Source of the DNA: Yersinia frederiksenii ATCC 33641
Lineage (GTDB): Bacteria > Pseudomonadota > Gammaproteobacteria > Enterobacterales > Enterobacteriaceae
DNA length: 64,000 bases
Assembly (NCBI RefSeq): GCF_000754805.1
Contig: NZ_KN150731.1
Location: 4,305,542 to 4,369,541, forward strand
Direction of reading: 5' to 3'
Below, piece after piece: positions 19,006-29,954 of this stretch. How positions within the stretch are numbered: the stretch's first letter is position 1; every line of letters starts with the position of its first letter. Under the pieces are notes generated by a model, which searched no databases, was not told the DNA's origin, and saw only the letters and a list, made by a program, of their open reading frames with translations. The translations under genes and the position numbers were made by a program.

Positions 19006-20649
19006 GTGGCTAATCACCCTCGTGCCGGGCAGGCTGCTCAGCAAAGCGATTTGATTAATGTTGCTCAACTCACATCGCAATATTATGTATTGCAACCTGA
19101 GGCTGAAAATCCAGCCCATGCGGTTAAGTTTGGTACTTCTGGCCACCGCGGCAGTGCGGCGCGCCACAGTTTTAATGAGGCTCATATTTTGGCTATTGCT
19201 CAGGCGATTGCTGAAGTTCGTCACCAGCACGGTATCACTGGCCCATGTTATGTGGGTAAAGATACCCATGCATTGTCTGAACCGGCTTTTATTTCGGTAT
19301 TGGAAGTGTTGACGGCGAATGGTGTAGATGTTGTGGTGCAGCAAGACAATGGTTTCACCCCCACTCCCGCTATTTCCCATGCCATTCTTTGCTATAACAG
19401 CAAAGGTAAAGATCTGGCTGATGGCATTGTGATTACGCCATCACATAATCCACCTGAAGATGGCGGCATCAAGTATAACCCGCCCAATGGTGGTCCAGCA
19501 GACACCAATCTGACCTCGGTAATTGAAAAGCGAGCTAACCAGTTACTCAGCTTGAAATTGGACGGAGTTAAACGTCAGACACTCGATAAAGCCTGGAAAG
19601 GCAATCATCTGCGTGAGCAGGATTTGATTCAGCCGTATGTTGAAGGTTTGGTTGAGGTGGTGGATATCCCCGCCATTCAAAAAGCAGGCCTTAAGTTAGG
19701 CGTTGACCCACTCGGCGGTTCGGGTATTGCCTATTGGCAACGTATTGGCGAGTACTATAAGTTGGATTTGACGCTGGTTAATGATTCCATCGATCAAACT
19801 TTCCGCTTTATGCATCTGGATCATGATGGTGTGATCCGCATGGATTGTTCGTCAGAATCTGCCATGGCGGGTTTATTGGCTTTGCGCGATAAGTTTGATT
19901 TAGCGTTTGCTAACGACCCGGATTATGATCGTCACGGCATTGTAACTCCTACCGGGTTAATGAATCCGAATCATTATTTAGCAGTATCAATCAATTACTT
20001 GTTCCAGCATCGTCCACAATGGGGTGCTGATGTGGCGGTCGGTAAAACACTGGTATCCAGTGCGATGATTGATAGAGTGGTGGCCGATTTGGGCCGTAAA
20101 CTGGTGGAAGTTCCGGTTGGGTTCAAATGGTTTGTCGACGGATTACACGACGGCAGCTTTGGTTTTGGTGGTGAAGAGAGTGCTGGGGCATCTTTCCTGA
20201 GTTTTAATGGCAAACCTTGGTCGACGGATAAAGACGGCATTATCATGTGTTTGTTAGCGGCTGAGATCACGGCTGTTACCGGCAAAAATCCACAGCATCA
20301 CTATGATGATCTGGCTAAGCGCTTTGGTGCTCCAAGTTATAACCGCATTCAGGCTCCGGCAACTCAGGCGCAAAAGAATGCTCTGTCTAAGCTCTCGCCT
20401 GAAATGGTGAAAGCGAGCACACTAGCAGGCGACCCTATCACTGCCCGTTTGACCACTGCACCGGGTAATGGCGCGTCTATTGGTGGCCTGAAAGTGATGA
20501 CCGACAATGGTTGGTTTGCTGCCCGGCCATCAGGTACTGAAGATGCTTATAAAATTTACTGTGAAAGTTTCCTTGGCGCTGAACACCGCGAAAAGATAGA
20601 GCAAGAAGCGGTAGAGATTGTTAGCGAAGTTTTGGCGGGCGCGAAGTAA
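19006..20649 (+). CDS. pgm: Pgm, phosphoglucomutase
   Basis: Pgm interconverts glucose-1-phosphate and glucose-6-phosphate, linking glycolysis with UDP-glucose and glycogen synthesis. From the GTG at 19006 ([20 protein letters not shown]) the protein is 547 residues, one more than E. coli Pgm. The GTG at 19000 is only two nt from the AGGGAG Shine-Dalgarno, so the 19006 start with 8-nt spacing is preferred. The phosphoserine loop [11 protein letters not shown] (Ser near 145), the Mg-binding DPDYDRHG loop (about 306) and the sugar-binding GGEESAGAS loop are present. It ends at a strong hairpin. Confidence 0.96.
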   Translation: MANHPRAGQAAQQSDLINVAQLTSQYYVLQPEAENPAHAVKFGTSGHRGSAARHSFNEAHILAIAQAIAEVRHQHGITGPCYVGKDTHALSEPAFISVLEVLTANGVDVVVQQDNGFTPTPAISHAILCYNSKGKDLADGIVITPSHNPPEDGGIKYNPPNGGPADTNLTSVIEKRANQLLSLKLDGVKRQTLDKAWKGNHLREQDLIQPYVEGLVEVVDIPAIQKAGLKLGVDPLGGSGIAYWQRIGEYYKLDLTLVNDSIDQTFRFMHLDHDGVIRMDCSSESAMAGLLALRDKFDLAFANDPDYDRHGIVTPTGLMNPNHYLAVSINYLFQHRPQWGADVAVGKTLVSSAMIDRVVADLGRKLVEVPVGFKWFVDGLHDGSFGFGGEESAGASFLSFNGKPWSTDKDGIIMCLLAAEITAVTGKNPQHHYDDLAKRFGAPSYNRIQAPATQAQKNALSKLSPEMVKASTLAGDPITARLTTAPGNGASIGGLKVMTDNGWFAARPSGTEDAYKIYCESFLGAEHREKIEQEAVEIVSEVLAGAK

Positions 20650-20673
20650 TTTGCATAACGCCTGACTCACAGC

Positions 20674-20701
20674 AAAGAGGTAGCCGATTGGCTACCTCTT
20701 T
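20674..20701 (+). terminator. pgm terminator hairpin
   Basis: AAAGAGGTAGCC and GGCTACCTCTTT form a perfect 12-bp stem around a GATT loop, 24 nt after the pgm stop codon. It is symmetrical with A and T at the ends, so it may also act on the converging EamA gene. Confidence 0.8.
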
Positions 20702-20744
20702 GACTTAATGACGGTCTCTTTGACTTAATAGATGGTCATGGCAA

Positions 20745-21173
20745 TTAACCTAAAGCCACCATCAACGCACCCGCAGTAATTAACGCCACTCCCAATCCGG
20801 CAATCAGCGATATTTTTTCGCCAAACAGAACAAAGGCGAGAATAACAGCAAAAACGACGCTGAGTTTATCAATGGGAGCCACTTGCGAGACATTGCCGTT
20901 TTTAATCGCCATAAAGTAAAATAGCCAAGATAGGGCACCTGCCACACCGCTGAGGATGATAAACAGCAACGCTTTTTTATCTGCCAATACCGCACCGACT
21001 AAATTAAACTTCCCTTGAACCACCACGACGCCAACTAAAAATAGCGCCATTACCACCGCGCGTACCGCAGTTGCAGTATTGGCATCTAAATGTTGTAAAC
21101 CGATTTTACCGAAGATAGCGACCAATGACGCAGTGAGAGCCGAAAGCAGCGCGTATATTAACCAGGTGCTCAT
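20745..21173 (-). CDS. half-size EamA/DMT-superfamily membrane transporter
   Basis: This hydrophobic 142-residue protein has about five membrane helices (MSTWLIYALLSALTASLVAIFGK; ATAVRAVVMALFLVGVVVV; LLFIILSGVAGALSWLFYFMAI; VFAVILAFVLFGE; AGLGVALITAGALMVAL). It shows a single EamA repeat rather than the usual two (about 280-300 aa), so it probably works as a dimer. The motif APIDKLSVVFAVILAFVLFGEKIS is typical of the second half of an EamA unit. The substrate is unknown. It is transcribed towards pgm and lies between pgm and kdpE with no evident operon partner. Confidence 0.8.
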   Translation of the reverse strand: MSTWLIYALLSALTASLVAIFGKIGLQHLDANTATAVRAVVMALFLVGVVVVQGKFNLVGAVLADKKALLFIILSGVAGALSWLFYFMAIKNGNVSQVAPIDKLSVVFAVILAFVLFGEKISLIAGLGVALITAGALMVALG

Positions 21174-21267
21174 AATAAATAAGACCTATTATCATTAAAA
21201 ATGTAATGCTACTCTGCCAAACTGGTTTTTTCTAGTCTTGATCTAAAGCATCAGGGTGGATAAATCG

Positions 21268-21957
21268 TTATGGAATAAAGCGATAGCCAACACCGGTTTC
21301 AGTTAACAAATGTTTAGGGCGCGTCGGGTCTATTTCTAATTTCTGACGTAAATGCCCCATATAAATGCGCAAATAGTGGCTGTGCTCAACATAATTAGGC
21401 CCCCATACTTGGTTAAGTAATTGGCGTTGGGTTATCACCTTGCCAGCATTAGCCAATAGTGCCGACAGCAAACGAAATTCTATTGGCGTCAGGTGCAGGT
21501 TTTCACCGGCTCGGGTGACTTGACGGTTAATCAAATCGACACTGATATCGGCAAAATTGACCAGTGGGCTTTCCTGACTACCGCCGCTATGGCGACGCAA
21601 AGCCACCCGTACCCGAGCCAGTAATTCACTGATCCCAAAGGGTTTACTCAAGTAATCATCAGCTCCGGCATCCAGTGCCGCAACTTTATCCTCTTCACTA
21701 TTACGTGCTGATAACACGATAATGGGAATCGCACTCCACTGGCGTAGATCTTGGATATAACTGAGGCCATCACCATCCGGCAGGCCCAAATCTAAAATAA
21801 TCAGATCCGGTTTGCGGGTACCGGCTTCAATCAAACCCCGCTGTAGAGTATCACTCTCAAATACCCGCCAACCCTCACTCTCCAGCGCAATACGAACAAA
21901 GCGCCGGATCTCTTTTTCATCTTCAACAATCAGGATGTTAGTCGGGGATATGATCAA
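21268..21957 (-). CDS. kdpE: KdpE, OmpR-family response regulator of the kdp operon
   Basis: KdpE activates kdpFABC when phosphorylated by KdpD under potassium limitation or salt stress. The protein has 229 residues. The receiver domain has an acidic pocket VEDE (about 9-12), the phospho-acceptor Asp in LIILDLGLPDGDG (about 55) and Lys in YLSKPFG (about 104). A winged-helix DNA-binding domain follows, with LTPIEFRLLSALLANAGKVITQ and the recognition region VEHSHYLRIYMGHLRQKLE. Its ATG overlaps the kdpD stop by 4 nt, so translation is coupled. A well-conserved KdpE box lies upstream of kdpF. Confidence 0.95.
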   Translation of the reverse strand: MIISPTNILIVEDEKEIRRFVRIALESEGWRVFESDTLQRGLIEAGTRKPDLIILDLGLPDGDGLSYIQDLRQWSAIPIIVLSARNSEEDKVAALDAGADDYLSKPFGISELLARVRVALRRHSGGSQESPLVNFADISVDLINRQVTRAGENLHLTPIEFRLLSALLANAGKVITQRQLLNQVWGPNYVEHSHYLRIYMGHLRQKLEIDPTRPKHLLTETGVGYRFIP

Positions 21958-24656
21958 ATCTCCTCAGTATCACTATTCTCACTTTCAATTTCCGGTGCTT
22001 TTTCCAGTGGCAAAATAAAGTGGAAACTGGCACCGCCAGCTTGATTGGGTTCAACCCAGATACGGCCGCCATGTACATCAATAATGGCACGACAAATGGC
22101 TAAACCCAAGCCCACACCTGGAATAGCTGACTCTTTGTTACCACGGGAAAATTTATCAAAAATCAGCTGTTCCTGCCCAGGAGTCACTCCAGGGCCATTA
22201 TCCCAGACTTCCACCTGCAACCATTCACCTTGCACTACCGCTCTAATCCCCAGCAAAGCATCAAAGCCCGCGTATTTATGGGCATTTTCCAGCAGATTGA
22301 TAAACACGCGTTCTAACAAGCTGCCATCGCAGTTGATTAGCACCAATTCATCGGGCAGTTCGACATTAATGTGGTGGTGATTGAGGGCAGTTTCCAGCAT
22401 ATGTAATGCGCTACCGACAATCTCTTCGAGTGATTGCCACTCTTTGCGCAGGTTAAAACCGCCAGATTGAATGCGCGCCATATCCAATAAATTATTGACC
22501 AGCCGAGTGGTACTCAACACTTGCTGGCGGATCTCACTCGCTTGCGGGGCATGCCGCGAACCTTCGGCGGCCAAATCCAGCGTTAATATTTCGGCTTGAC
22601 CGAATAATACGGTTAGCGGAGTTCGTAAGTCATGGGAAAGTGCTGCCAGCAGTGAGTTACGTAACTGCTCCCGCTCAGCATCCAATTTTGCCAGCTCAGC
22701 ACTGCGGGCCAGATGCAGTCTTTCCAGCGCATTGGCAATCAAGCTGGTAAAGGTTTGCAGTAAGCGTTGCTGTTCCGGCACCATTAATTGGCGCAGGTTT
22801 GCCGGTTCAATGGCTAATACGCCAAAAGTCTGTTTGGATGCGGTTAGTGGCAGTAATTGATAAGGCACTCCCGGTAAAGTATCCGTCCCGGCACCCGCAG
22901 GTGCTCCTTTGTCAAAACTCCAGCGGGCGATGGCTTCATCGACAGAAAGGCTGCCCCTTTCATCAGTAGCGACTTGTTGTAAACGGCCATCTTCCTGTGG
23001 CAACAACAAGTCTGTTTTGGCTTGAAAACTGCTGGAAAGAAAGTGGCGGCTAGTTTTGGCAATATCAACAGGGGTGAGGGCACGGCTTAATCCGCGCGAC
23101 ATTTCATACAGGTGCCGGGCGCGTTGCTCACGATAGCGAGCAATTCTGGCCTGATAGCGCACACCGGCGGTTAAATTCCCCACCACGATACCGACAATCA
23201 GCATCACACCAAACGTCAGCAGATACTGCACATCGGTAACTGCCAGTGACCAGTGGGGTTGGACAAAGAACAGGTCAAAGCTGGCGACATTAATCACTGC
23301 CGCTAATACAGAAGGCCAGCGGCCATAAAACAGCGCGATGATAACCACGCCCAGCAAGTAGACCATGACCAAGTTTGCCTGATCGAAGCCGGGTATTAAC
23401 CACTGTGATAGTAATGTGATTAGCGCACATAAGCCGATGGCGGCTATACAGCCGCGCAACTGCATACGCCACTTTTCAGTAAAAGTGCGCGAGTCCGTTT
23501 CTTTGGTAACACTGCCGAGGTTATCCCCCTCCAGTGAGATAATCACTAAATCCAGGTCCGGCCCCAGTTTACCGAGGCGGTCAGCAAAACTGCCGCGCAA
23601 TTTCCAGGGTTTTTCTACCCGGCGGCCAATGATGATTTTCCCCAGATTATGTTCACGGGCGTAGCGCAATACCGCCTGTTCTTCCCTGGGTTCTGACAGT
23701 GTGGCGGTTTCCGCCCCCAACTCTTGCGCCAATTTAAGTGTCCGCAAGATGGCGCGGCGCTTGGCTTCCGGCAGTGCATGCAGACGTGGGGTTTCAACAT
23801 AAACCGCATGCCAGATACAACCCAGACGAGCAGCGAGCCGGGCGGCGGTCCGTACCAATTTTTCATTACCGCTGTTATGACCAATGCATAAAAGGATGGC
23901 ATCGCGGGTATGCCAAACTCGCTCTCGCCCCTGAGTATCTCGAAAGGCGCGCATCTGGTCATCAACACGGTCGGCGGTGCGGCGCAGAGCCAGCTCACGC
24001 AGGGCGATTAAATTACCTTTACGGAAAAAATGCTCGATGGCCCGTTCGGCCTGACCGGAAATATACACTTTGCCTTCATTCAGGCGCTGGCGCAGGTCAT
24101 CCGGCGGCAGGTCAACCAGCACTACTTCGGTGGCTTCATCGAACATATGGTCAGGAACGGTTTCCCGCACCCGAATTCCGGTGACGCCGCCAACCACATC
24201 ATTCAGACTTTCCAAATGTTGCACATTCACGGTGGTCAGCACATCAATACCGGCGTTCAGCAGTTCCTCGACATCTTGCCAGCGTTTAGGGTGACGGGAG
24301 CCCTGGGCATTACTGTGTGCCAACTCATCCATCAGGATAAGCGCCGGGTGGCGGGCCAGTGCGGCATCTAAATCAAATTCACGGACTTGACGGCTGCGGT
24401 GATGGATGCGTTTTTGTGGCAGGACTGCCAACCCTTCCAGCAATGCGGCGGTTTCGCTGCGGCCATGGGTCTCCACGACGCCGACCAGCACATCCAGCCC
24501 CTGACTCCGTAAGCGCTGAGCCTCTTGCAACATGGCGTAGGTTTTACCCACTCCGGCGCAAGCCCCAAAGAAAATTTTCAGCCGGCCACGGGTTTTTTCA
24601 TTAACCGCTGCCAGCAGGCTATCGGGGTTGGGGCGGGTTGGTTCTGCATCCACCAT
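21954..24656 (-). CDS. kdpD: KdpD, potassium-sensing histidine kinase
   Basis: KdpD is an inner-membrane sensor kinase of 900 residues (E. coli 894). The N-terminal KdpD domain has Walker-A motif GACAGVGKTYAML (about 31-43) and a Walker-B-like LILMDELAHSN. A universal-stress-protein-like domain follows (about 250-375), then four clustered membrane helices (about 400-500), a GAF-like region, and the kinase core. The core shows H-box LAALSHDLRTPLTVL (His near 675), N-box NLLENAHKY and G-boxes DNGPGV and GVGLGLA. It is followed by kdpE with a 4-nt overlap and preceded by kdpC with a 9-nt gap. Confidence 0.96.
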   Translation of the reverse strand: MVDAEPTRPNPDSLLAAVNEKTRGRLKIFFGACAGVGKTYAMLQEAQRLRSQGLDVLVGVVETHGRSETAALLEGLAVLPQKRIHHRSRQVREFDLDAALARHPALILMDELAHSNAQGSRHPKRWQDVEELLNAGIDVLTTVNVQHLESLNDVVGGVTGIRVRETVPDHMFDEATEVVLVDLPPDDLRQRLNEGKVYISGQAERAIEHFFRKGNLIALRELALRRTADRVDDQMRAFRDTQGRERVWHTRDAILLCIGHNSGNEKLVRTAARLAARLGCIWHAVYVETPRLHALPEAKRRAILRTLKLAQELGAETATLSEPREEQAVLRYAREHNLGKIIIGRRVEKPWKLRGSFADRLGKLGPDLDLVIISLEGDNLGSVTKETDSRTFTEKWRMQLRGCIAAIGLCALITLLSQWLIPGFDQANLVMVYLLGVVIIALFYGRWPSVLAAVINVASFDLFFVQPHWSLAVTDVQYLLTFGVMLIVGIVVGNLTAGVRYQARIARYREQRARHLYEMSRGLSRALTPVDIAKTSRHFLSSSFQAKTDLLLPQEDGRLQQVATDERGSLSVDEAIARWSFDKGAPAGAGTDTLPGVPYQLLPLTASKQTFGVLAIEPANLRQLMVPEQQRLLQTFTSLIANALERLHLARSAELAKLDAEREQLRNSLLAALSHDLRTPLTVLFGQAEILTLDLAAEGSRHAPQASEIRQQVLSTTRLVNNLLDMARIQSGGFNLRKEWQSLEEIVGSALHMLETALNHHHINVELPDELVLINCDGSLLERVFINLLENAHKYAGFDALLGIRAVVQGEWLQVEVWDNGPGVTPGQEQLIFDKFSRGNKESAIPGVGLGLAICRAIIDVHGGRIWVEPNQAGGASFHFILPLEKAPEIESENSDTEEI

Positions 24657-24665
24657 TATCTGTCC

Positions 24666-25301
24666 TTAAGGTTTTACCGGGGTCGCCGGTACTGTCACGT
24701 GACTTTGAGCATCCAGCGCCATATTCAGCGTCAGTACGTTAACCACGGATTCACCGAAGAAATTGGGTACCGATTTTTGTACATTCTCATCAATAAGCTG
24801 TTTGACTTCAGACAACGGCATCTGGCGGATGCTGGCGATTCGTGGTGCCTGATAGTAAGCCGCCTCTAGTGAAATGCTAGGGTCCAGACCACTGCCTGAG
24901 GCAGTGACCAAGTCCACCGGCACTGGGCCGGATTGTGTTGGGTTGGCCAAATGCTGTAATTTAACGCGCTCACTGATAGCTTGATCCAGAGCCGGGTTAC
25001 TGATCGCCAGATTACTGCCACCCGAGGCCATTGGATTATAAGGCATATCTGCCGTGACTGATGGGCGACCGCTAAAATAACCCGGTTGGGTAAAGTTCTG
25101 GCCCAGCAAGGTAGAGCCGACCACTTCATCACCTAACATGACCAATGAGCCATTAGCTTGCTGGGCAAACAGCAATTTCGCCAGCCCGGTGGTCAGCAGA
25201 GGATAAGCTATCCCAGTGATCAGTGTCAGTAATATCAGTAAAACCAATGCGGGCCGAAAGTTTGAAATCTTGTTGATGGATGGCATGTTGGTTGATGACA
25301 T
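24666..25301 (-). CDS. kdpC: KdpC, K+-transporting ATPase subunit C
   Basis: KdpC is a single-span membrane subunit that stabilises the KdpFABC complex and helps ATP binding by KdpB. The 211-residue protein has one membrane helix near the N-terminus (about 16-40, ALVLLILLTLITGIAYPLL). A periplasmic domain carries the family motif GQNFTQPGYFSGRPS (about 68-82) and SNLAISNPAL, and the VTASGSGLDPSISLEAA segment follows (about 130-146). It is about 20 residues longer than E. coli KdpC, mostly at the ends. The gene lies between kdpB (33-nt gap) and kdpD. Confidence 0.95.
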   Translation of the reverse strand: MSSTNMPSINKISNFRPALVLLILLTLITGIAYPLLTTGLAKLLFAQQANGSLVMLGDEVVGSTLLGQNFTQPGYFSGRPSVTADMPYNPMASGGSNLAISNPALDQAISERVKLQHLANPTQSGPVPVDLVTASGSGLDPSISLEAAYYQAPRIASIRQMPLSEVKQLIDENVQKSVPNFFGESVVNVLTLNMALDAQSHVTVPATPVKP

Positions 25302-25334
25302 ATTGATTGCCTCTTAATCGTGTTTATCTTGTTG

Positions 25335-27404
25335 TTAGCTCATCATCAGGGCGGTTAGCACCAGATCGATAAGTTTGATACCAACAAATGGCACCAGTAA
25401 CCCGCCCAAACCATAAATCCATAAATTACGGCGCAGCAGGGCGGCGGCACTCATCGCCTTGTAACTGACTCCTTTTAAGGCCAATGGGATTAGAAACACA
25501 ATCACCAGCGCGTTGAAAATAACCGCCGACAGAATGGCAGAAGCCGGTGAGTGTAACTGCATTACATTCAGGGCATTAAGCTGCGGGTAAGTCGCCGCAA
25601 AGGCGGCGGGAATAATGGCGAAATATTTCGCGACGTCATTGGCGATACTGAAAGTGGTCAGCGAGCCACGGGTCATCAGCATTTGCTTACCGATATGCAC
25701 CACTTCAATCAGCTTGGTCGGGTTTGAGTCTAAATCCACCATGTTGCCCGCTTCTTTGGCCGCCTGAGTCCCCGAGTTCATGGCGACTGCTACGTCAGCC
25801 TGTGCCAGTGCGGGCGCATCGTTGGTGCCGTCACCGGTCATTGCCACTAACCGGCCTTCCGCCTGATACTGGCGAATCAGTGCTAATTTAGCTTCCGGCG
25901 TGGCCTCCGCCAGAAAATCATCGACCCCAGCTTCAGCCGCAATAGCCGCCGCAGTCAGGCGGTTATCACCGGTGATCATCACGGTTTTAATACCCATTTT
26001 GCGTAGTTCGGCAAAACGTTCTTTAATGCCGCCTTTCACAATATCTTTCAGTGCCACGACACCCAGCACCCGTGGCCCATCAGCCACCACTAAGGGTGTG
26101 CCACCGGTGCGCGCCACACTTTCCACTGCATCGTCGACAGCACGTGGGAAGTGGCCTTGGTTGGATTCCACATGACGGCGGATGGCATCGACTGCCCCTT
26201 TGCGGATCATCCGGTCCTGCACATTGACACCACTCATACGCGTTTGAGCCGAGAAGGGCACAAAAGTGGCATTTAGGCTGTGTAAGTCGCGCTCACGCAA
26301 GTTGAACCGCTGTTTAGCTAAAACGACAATGCTGCGGCCTTCGGGGGTTTCGTCGGCTAGCGAAGAGAGTTGCGCGGCATCTGCCAGTTGTTGCTCGGTA
26401 ACACCGGGGGCGGGTAGGAACTCGGATGCCTGGCGGTTACCTAATGTGATGGTGCCGGTTTTATCCAACAGCAACACATCGACGTCACCGGCGGCTTCTA
26501 CTGCCCGCCCGCTGGTGGCTATCACGTTGGCCCCCAACATCCGGCTCATTCCGGCGACACCAATGGCGGATAACAAGCCGCCAATCGTGGTGGGGATCAG
26601 GCAAACCAGTAGCGCAACCAACACGGTGATGGTGACCGGAGAGCCTGCGTGGTTGGCCTCAACACTGAAAACCGAAAATGGATACAGGGTGGCGGTTGCC
26701 AGTAAAAAGACGATGGTTAATGCCACCAGCAAAATGGTCAGTGCCACTTCATTGGGGGTTTTACGTCGTTTGGCTCCTTCAACCATGGCAATCATTCTGT
26801 CGAGGAATGTTTCTCCGGGGTTAACACTGCACTCAACTACCAGCCAGTCTGACAGCACGCGAGTACCGCCAGTCACGGAGGAGAAATCACCACCCGATTC
26901 GCGGATAACCGGTGCTGATTCACCGGTAATGGCGCTTTCATCCACTGATGCGCCGCCCTCCAGCACTTCACCATCGCAAGGGACGGTATCACCGGCTTCA
27001 ATCAGCACCACATCACCTTTGCGCAGGCTATCGGCCGAGACTTTCTCCTGTGGTGCATCAAAGCGGGCTTCTGACAGTTTTTTGGCCCAACTGGTTTTTT
27101 TCACCCCACGCAGACTTTCAGCTTGCGCTTTGCTGCGCCCTTCGGCCAGTGCTTCAGCAAAGTTGGCAAACAGCACGGTAAACCATAGCCACAGGGCAAT
27201 ATTGCCAGTAAACAGGGCACTACCGGTGGTTTGCCCGCTTAAAATAGCCAGCCAAATCAGGGTGGTCAGCCAACTGCCCAGATACACCACGAACATCACT
27301 GGATTACGCCACTGGACGCGCGGGTCCAGTTTTTTGACTGCATCAAGCAGTGCAGTACGAACCAGTGCGGGTTCAAAAATTGCGCGTTGTTTGCGAGTCA
27401 TCAT
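25335..27404 (-). CDS. kdpB: KdpB, K+-transporting P-type ATPase catalytic subunit
   Basis: KdpB hydrolyses ATP to drive potassium import through KdpA. The product has 689 residues (E. coli 682). Core P-type motifs are intact: the actuator-loop TGES (in [12 protein letters not shown], about 160), the phosphorylation site [10 protein letters not shown] (Asp about 314), nucleotide-binding KGA (about 402) and the hinge [21 protein letters not shown] (about 520-540). ATG codons at 27404 and 27401 both follow GAGAGAA on the minus strand. It is in the usual kdpFABC order, 7 nt after kdpA. Confidence 0.97.
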   Translation of the reverse strand: MMTRKQRAIFEPALVRTALLDAVKKLDPRVQWRNPVMFVVYLGSWLTTLIWLAILSGQTTGSALFTGNIALWLWFTVLFANFAEALAEGRSKAQAESLRGVKKTSWAKKLSEARFDAPQEKVSADSLRKGDVVLIEAGDTVPCDGEVLEGGASVDESAITGESAPVIRESGGDFSSVTGGTRVLSDWLVVECSVNPGETFLDRMIAMVEGAKRRKTPNEVALTILLVALTIVFLLATATLYPFSVFSVEANHAGSPVTITVLVALLVCLIPTTIGGLLSAIGVAGMSRMLGANVIATSGRAVEAAGDVDVLLLDKTGTITLGNRQASEFLPAPGVTEQQLADAAQLSSLADETPEGRSIVVLAKQRFNLRERDLHSLNATFVPFSAQTRMSGVNVQDRMIRKGAVDAIRRHVESNQGHFPRAVDDAVESVARTGGTPLVVADGPRVLGVVALKDIVKGGIKERFAELRKMGIKTVMITGDNRLTAAAIAAEAGVDDFLAEATPEAKLALIRQYQAEGRLVAMTGDGTNDAPALAQADVAVAMNSGTQAAKEAGNMVDLDSNPTKLIEVVHIGKQMLMTRGSLTTFSIANDVAKYFAIIPAAFAATYPQLNALNVMQLHSPASAILSAVIFNALVIVFLIPLALKGVSYKAMSAAALLRRNLWIYGLGGLLVPFVGIKLIDLVLTALMMS

Positions 27405-27411
27405 TATTCTC

Positions 27412-29100
27412 TCAGCGTGTTAACCAAATTTGCAGATGTTCAGCGACCGGGCCTAAGGCCAGTGCAGGGATAAAGGTCAATGCGCCGACTAACAACACCG
27501 TGCCCACCAGCAAGCCGATAAACAGCGGGCCGGAGGTTGGCAATGTACCGTTACCCGCCGGTTGCCGTTTCTTCGCCACCAACGAACTGGCAATAGCCAG
27601 CACCGGCAGAATGACCCCGAATCGGCCCAAGAACATCGCCGCAGCCAGCAACAGGTTATAAAACGGCGTATTGACACTTAGACCAGCAAAGGCACTACCG
27701 TTATTATTGGCCGCCGAAGACAGGGCGTAGAGCACTTCGCTAAAACCATGCGCGCCGGGGTTTAGTATTCCTGCGCGGCCAACATCAGTACACAGCGCCA
27801 GTGCGGTACCTAGCAGCACGATGGTCGGTGTCACCAGAATGGCTAACGCGGTCATTTTCATATCAAAAACGTCGATTTTTTTACCCAGATATTCTGGGGT
27901 ACGGCCAATCATCAGCCCGGCAATAAACACCGTCAGCAGCACAAATAGCAGCATGCCGTACAGACCGGAGCCGACACCGCCAAACACCACTTCACCCATC
28001 TGCATCAGCCACATGGGTACCATGCCGCCCAGGGCCGTGAAGGAGTCGTGCATGGCATTAACTGCCCCACAAGAGGCTGCTGTGGTGACCACGGCATACA
28101 TGCTGGAGGCCAGAATGCCGAAACGGGACTCTTTACCTTCCATATTGATAGTGCTGTCGGCACCTAACTGGGTTAAATGCGGATTACCGGCCAGTTCGGC
28201 GTACATCACCACCACCACGGCCACCACAAAAATCAGTGACATTGCCCAGATAAGCACGTGACCTTGGCGGTTATCGCCCACCACCTGACCAAACGCAAAA
28301 CACAGGGCGCAGGGGATCAGGAAAATAGCCAGCATTTGCACAAAGTTGCTAAATGCTGTCGGGTTTTCAAAAGGGTGGGCGGAGTTGGCACCAAAGAAGC
28401 CGCCGCCGTTTGTTCCCAGCATTTTGATGGCTTCCTGCGAAGCTACTGGCCCCATGGGTAAGGTCTGTTTTACTCCCTCTAATGTGGTGATATGCAGGTA
28501 GCCGTCCAGATTCTGTAGCACCCCCTGACTAACAAAAACCAGGGCGATAAGCAGTGCGATCGGCACTAAGACATATAAAGTGATGCGTACCAAATCAACC
28601 CAGGCATTGCCCAGAGTGGTGGCCGAATGACGGGAAAAAGCACGGATTAGCGCAAAGGCGACGGCGATACCGGTCGCGGCAGAGAGGAAGTTTTGTACTG
28701 TCAAACCGGCCATTTGGCTCAGATAACTGAGGGTGTTCTCGCCGCTATAGGCCTGCCAGTTGGTGTTGGTGACAAAACTGACGGCAGTATTCAGTGCCAG
28801 ATGCCATGACATACCCGGCATCTTTTCCGGGTTCAATGGCAATGAACCTTGCGCCATGAGGAGCACGAACAGCAGTCCGGCCCCCAGTAAGTTAAAGCAC
28901 AGAATGGCAAGGGCATATTGCCAGCCTGTCATTTCTTCATTTTTCACACCGCTGCAGCGCCATAAACCGGCTTCAATTTTTTGCAGTGGAGTGAAGGGCT
29001 CACCTTCAATAAGGCGCGCTAAAAAGCTCCCTAACGGGCGGGACAGCACCAACAACACCAGCATGAAGCTGGCGATAAGCAGAAATCCTGACGCTGCCAT
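27412..29100 (-). CDS. kdpA: KdpA, K+-transporting ATPase channel-like subunit A
   Basis: KdpA is the potassium-binding and translocating subunit, related to K+ channels. The 562-residue protein (E. coli 557) has about ten hydrophobic segments and four pore-loop repeats. The selectivity-filter-like segments [17 protein letters not shown] (about 228-244) and [14 protein letters not shown] (about 462-475) are visible. Its ATG abuts the kdpF stop codon with no gap, so translation is coupled. Confidence 0.97.
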   Translation of the reverse strand: MAASGFLLIASFMLVLLVLSRPLGSFLARLIEGEPFTPLQKIEAGLWRCSGVKNEEMTGWQYALAILCFNLLGAGLLFVLLMAQGSLPLNPEKMPGMSWHLALNTAVSFVTNTNWQAYSGENTLSYLSQMAGLTVQNFLSAATGIAVAFALIRAFSRHSATTLGNAWVDLVRITLYVLVPIALLIALVFVSQGVLQNLDGYLHITTLEGVKQTLPMGPVASQEAIKMLGTNGGGFFGANSAHPFENPTAFSNFVQMLAIFLIPCALCFAFGQVVGDNRQGHVLIWAMSLIFVVAVVVVMYAELAGNPHLTQLGADSTINMEGKESRFGILASSMYAVVTTAASCGAVNAMHDSFTALGGMVPMWLMQMGEVVFGGVGSGLYGMLLFVLLTVFIAGLMIGRTPEYLGKKIDVFDMKMTALAILVTPTIVLLGTALALCTDVGRAGILNPGAHGFSEVLYALSSAANNNGSAFAGLSVNTPFYNLLLAAAMFLGRFGVILPVLAIASSLVAKKRQPAGNGTLPTSGPLFIGLLVGTVLLVGALTFIPALALGPVAEHLQIWLTR

Positions 29101-29190
29101 TTAAAAGTCCTCCGCATTAAACAAGGCATAAACCAGATAGCCCAGAAGCAGCAGAACCAGCAGCGCACCACCAATGATGCTGATACTCAC
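29101..29190 (-). CDS. kdpF: KdpF, small stabilising subunit of the Kdp ATPase
   Basis: This 29-residue single-span peptide, MSISIIGGALLVLLLLGYLV followed by YALFNAEDF, starts at a GTG (29190) with GAGGTGT upstream on the minus strand. It matches E. coli KdpF closely, sharing the LLLGYLVYAL core and an NAExF end. KdpF sits in the membrane with KdpA and stabilises the complex. Its stop codon is immediately followed by the kdpA ATG. Confidence 0.92.
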   Translation of the reverse strand: MSISIIGGALLVLLLLGYLVYALFNAEDF

Positions 29191-29707
29191 GATACACCTC
29201 CACAGGTCTTATTTTTGATAACCCGGTTTTTGAAAGCCGCGTTTTATTAATCCAATTTTTGTTAACAACAGCTTAGGAAGTCGTAAGAAAAGTTCTTGAT
29301 AAAAAAGCGGGTTGGGGTGTAAAAAAAGTATAAAAATGGTCAAAAAATGATCTGATAATGTGTGTAAATTAGTCACTGGCGGTGTGTATGATCATCGGGA
29401 GCTGGCAAAATTCGCTTTCTTTAATGCTGAATACATCCAGTTTTCTAATTCACAAATAGCACGCAACCGTGGTGCAACAAAAATTAGATGTAAATTAACC
29501 TTGTTGTAACAAAATTACAGATTTGACAGTTTTTTTCTGCATTTCGTGCCTTATAGTGGTCGGATGAGTGGTAAAGTTTCAATCAATACGGTAAAATTTT
29601 GTCCAGTTTCCAATTTTGTTTATTTTACTTTCAACGCCAAGCGGTGAGTCGGCTCACTGATTATCTGGGTCAGCCGTTACGCGGAGGCGTTTTAAAGGAG
29701 GGTTATT
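29191..29707. promoter_or_regulatory. divergent control region of kdpFABCDE and ybfA
   Basis: This 517-nt AT-rich region separates kdpF and ybfA and contains no gene. It holds a KdpE operator at 29314-29338 (separate entry), about 125 nt upstream of kdpF. On the ybfA side, an AGGAGG Shine-Dalgarno sequence at 29696-29701 precedes the ybfA ATG. I could not place the ybfA promoter with confidence. Confidence 0.6.
29314..29338 (-). promoter_or_regulatory. KdpE operator of the kdp promoter
   Basis: On the minus strand this reads as a T-rich box with the core TTTATACTTTTTTTACACC, flanked by CAT and CC. It agrees with the E. coli KdpE binding site as I recall it (TTTATACTTTTTTTACACCCC). It lies in the correct orientation and distance upstream of kdpFABC. 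Confidence 0.8.
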
Positions 29708-29914
29708 ATGACTATGTACAATGCATATCCATTACATCAGGTTATCTTGCGCCGTAGCGCAGTGATCCTGGCCGGATTTTTGGCGCTGCCGATCATGCTT
29801 TTCCGCAAAGATCGCGCCCGTTTTTATAGCTATCTGCACCGTGTCTGGCTAAAAACCAGTGATAAACCGGTCTGGCTGGCACAATCTGAAATGGCACCGC
29901 AAGATTTCTATTGA
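29708..29914 (+). CDS. ybfA: YbfA, conserved small membrane-associated protein (DUF2517)
   Basis: The 68-residue protein matches E. coli YbfA in length and in its C-terminal half ([20 protein letters not shown], then [13 protein letters not shown] and a DFY end). One hydrophobic segment (about residues 14-32, [17 protein letters not shown]) suggests a single membrane anchor. Function is unknown. It has a strong AGGAGG ribosome site and a good terminator, and is divergent from kdp, as in E. coli. Confidence 0.88.
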   Translation: MTMYNAYPLHQVILRRSAVILAGFLALPIMLFRKDRARFYSYLHRVWLKTSDKPVWLAQSEMAPQDFY

Positions 29915-29954
29915 TTATTTTTAGGCAGTAATTTTATTAAAAAGATAGACAATG

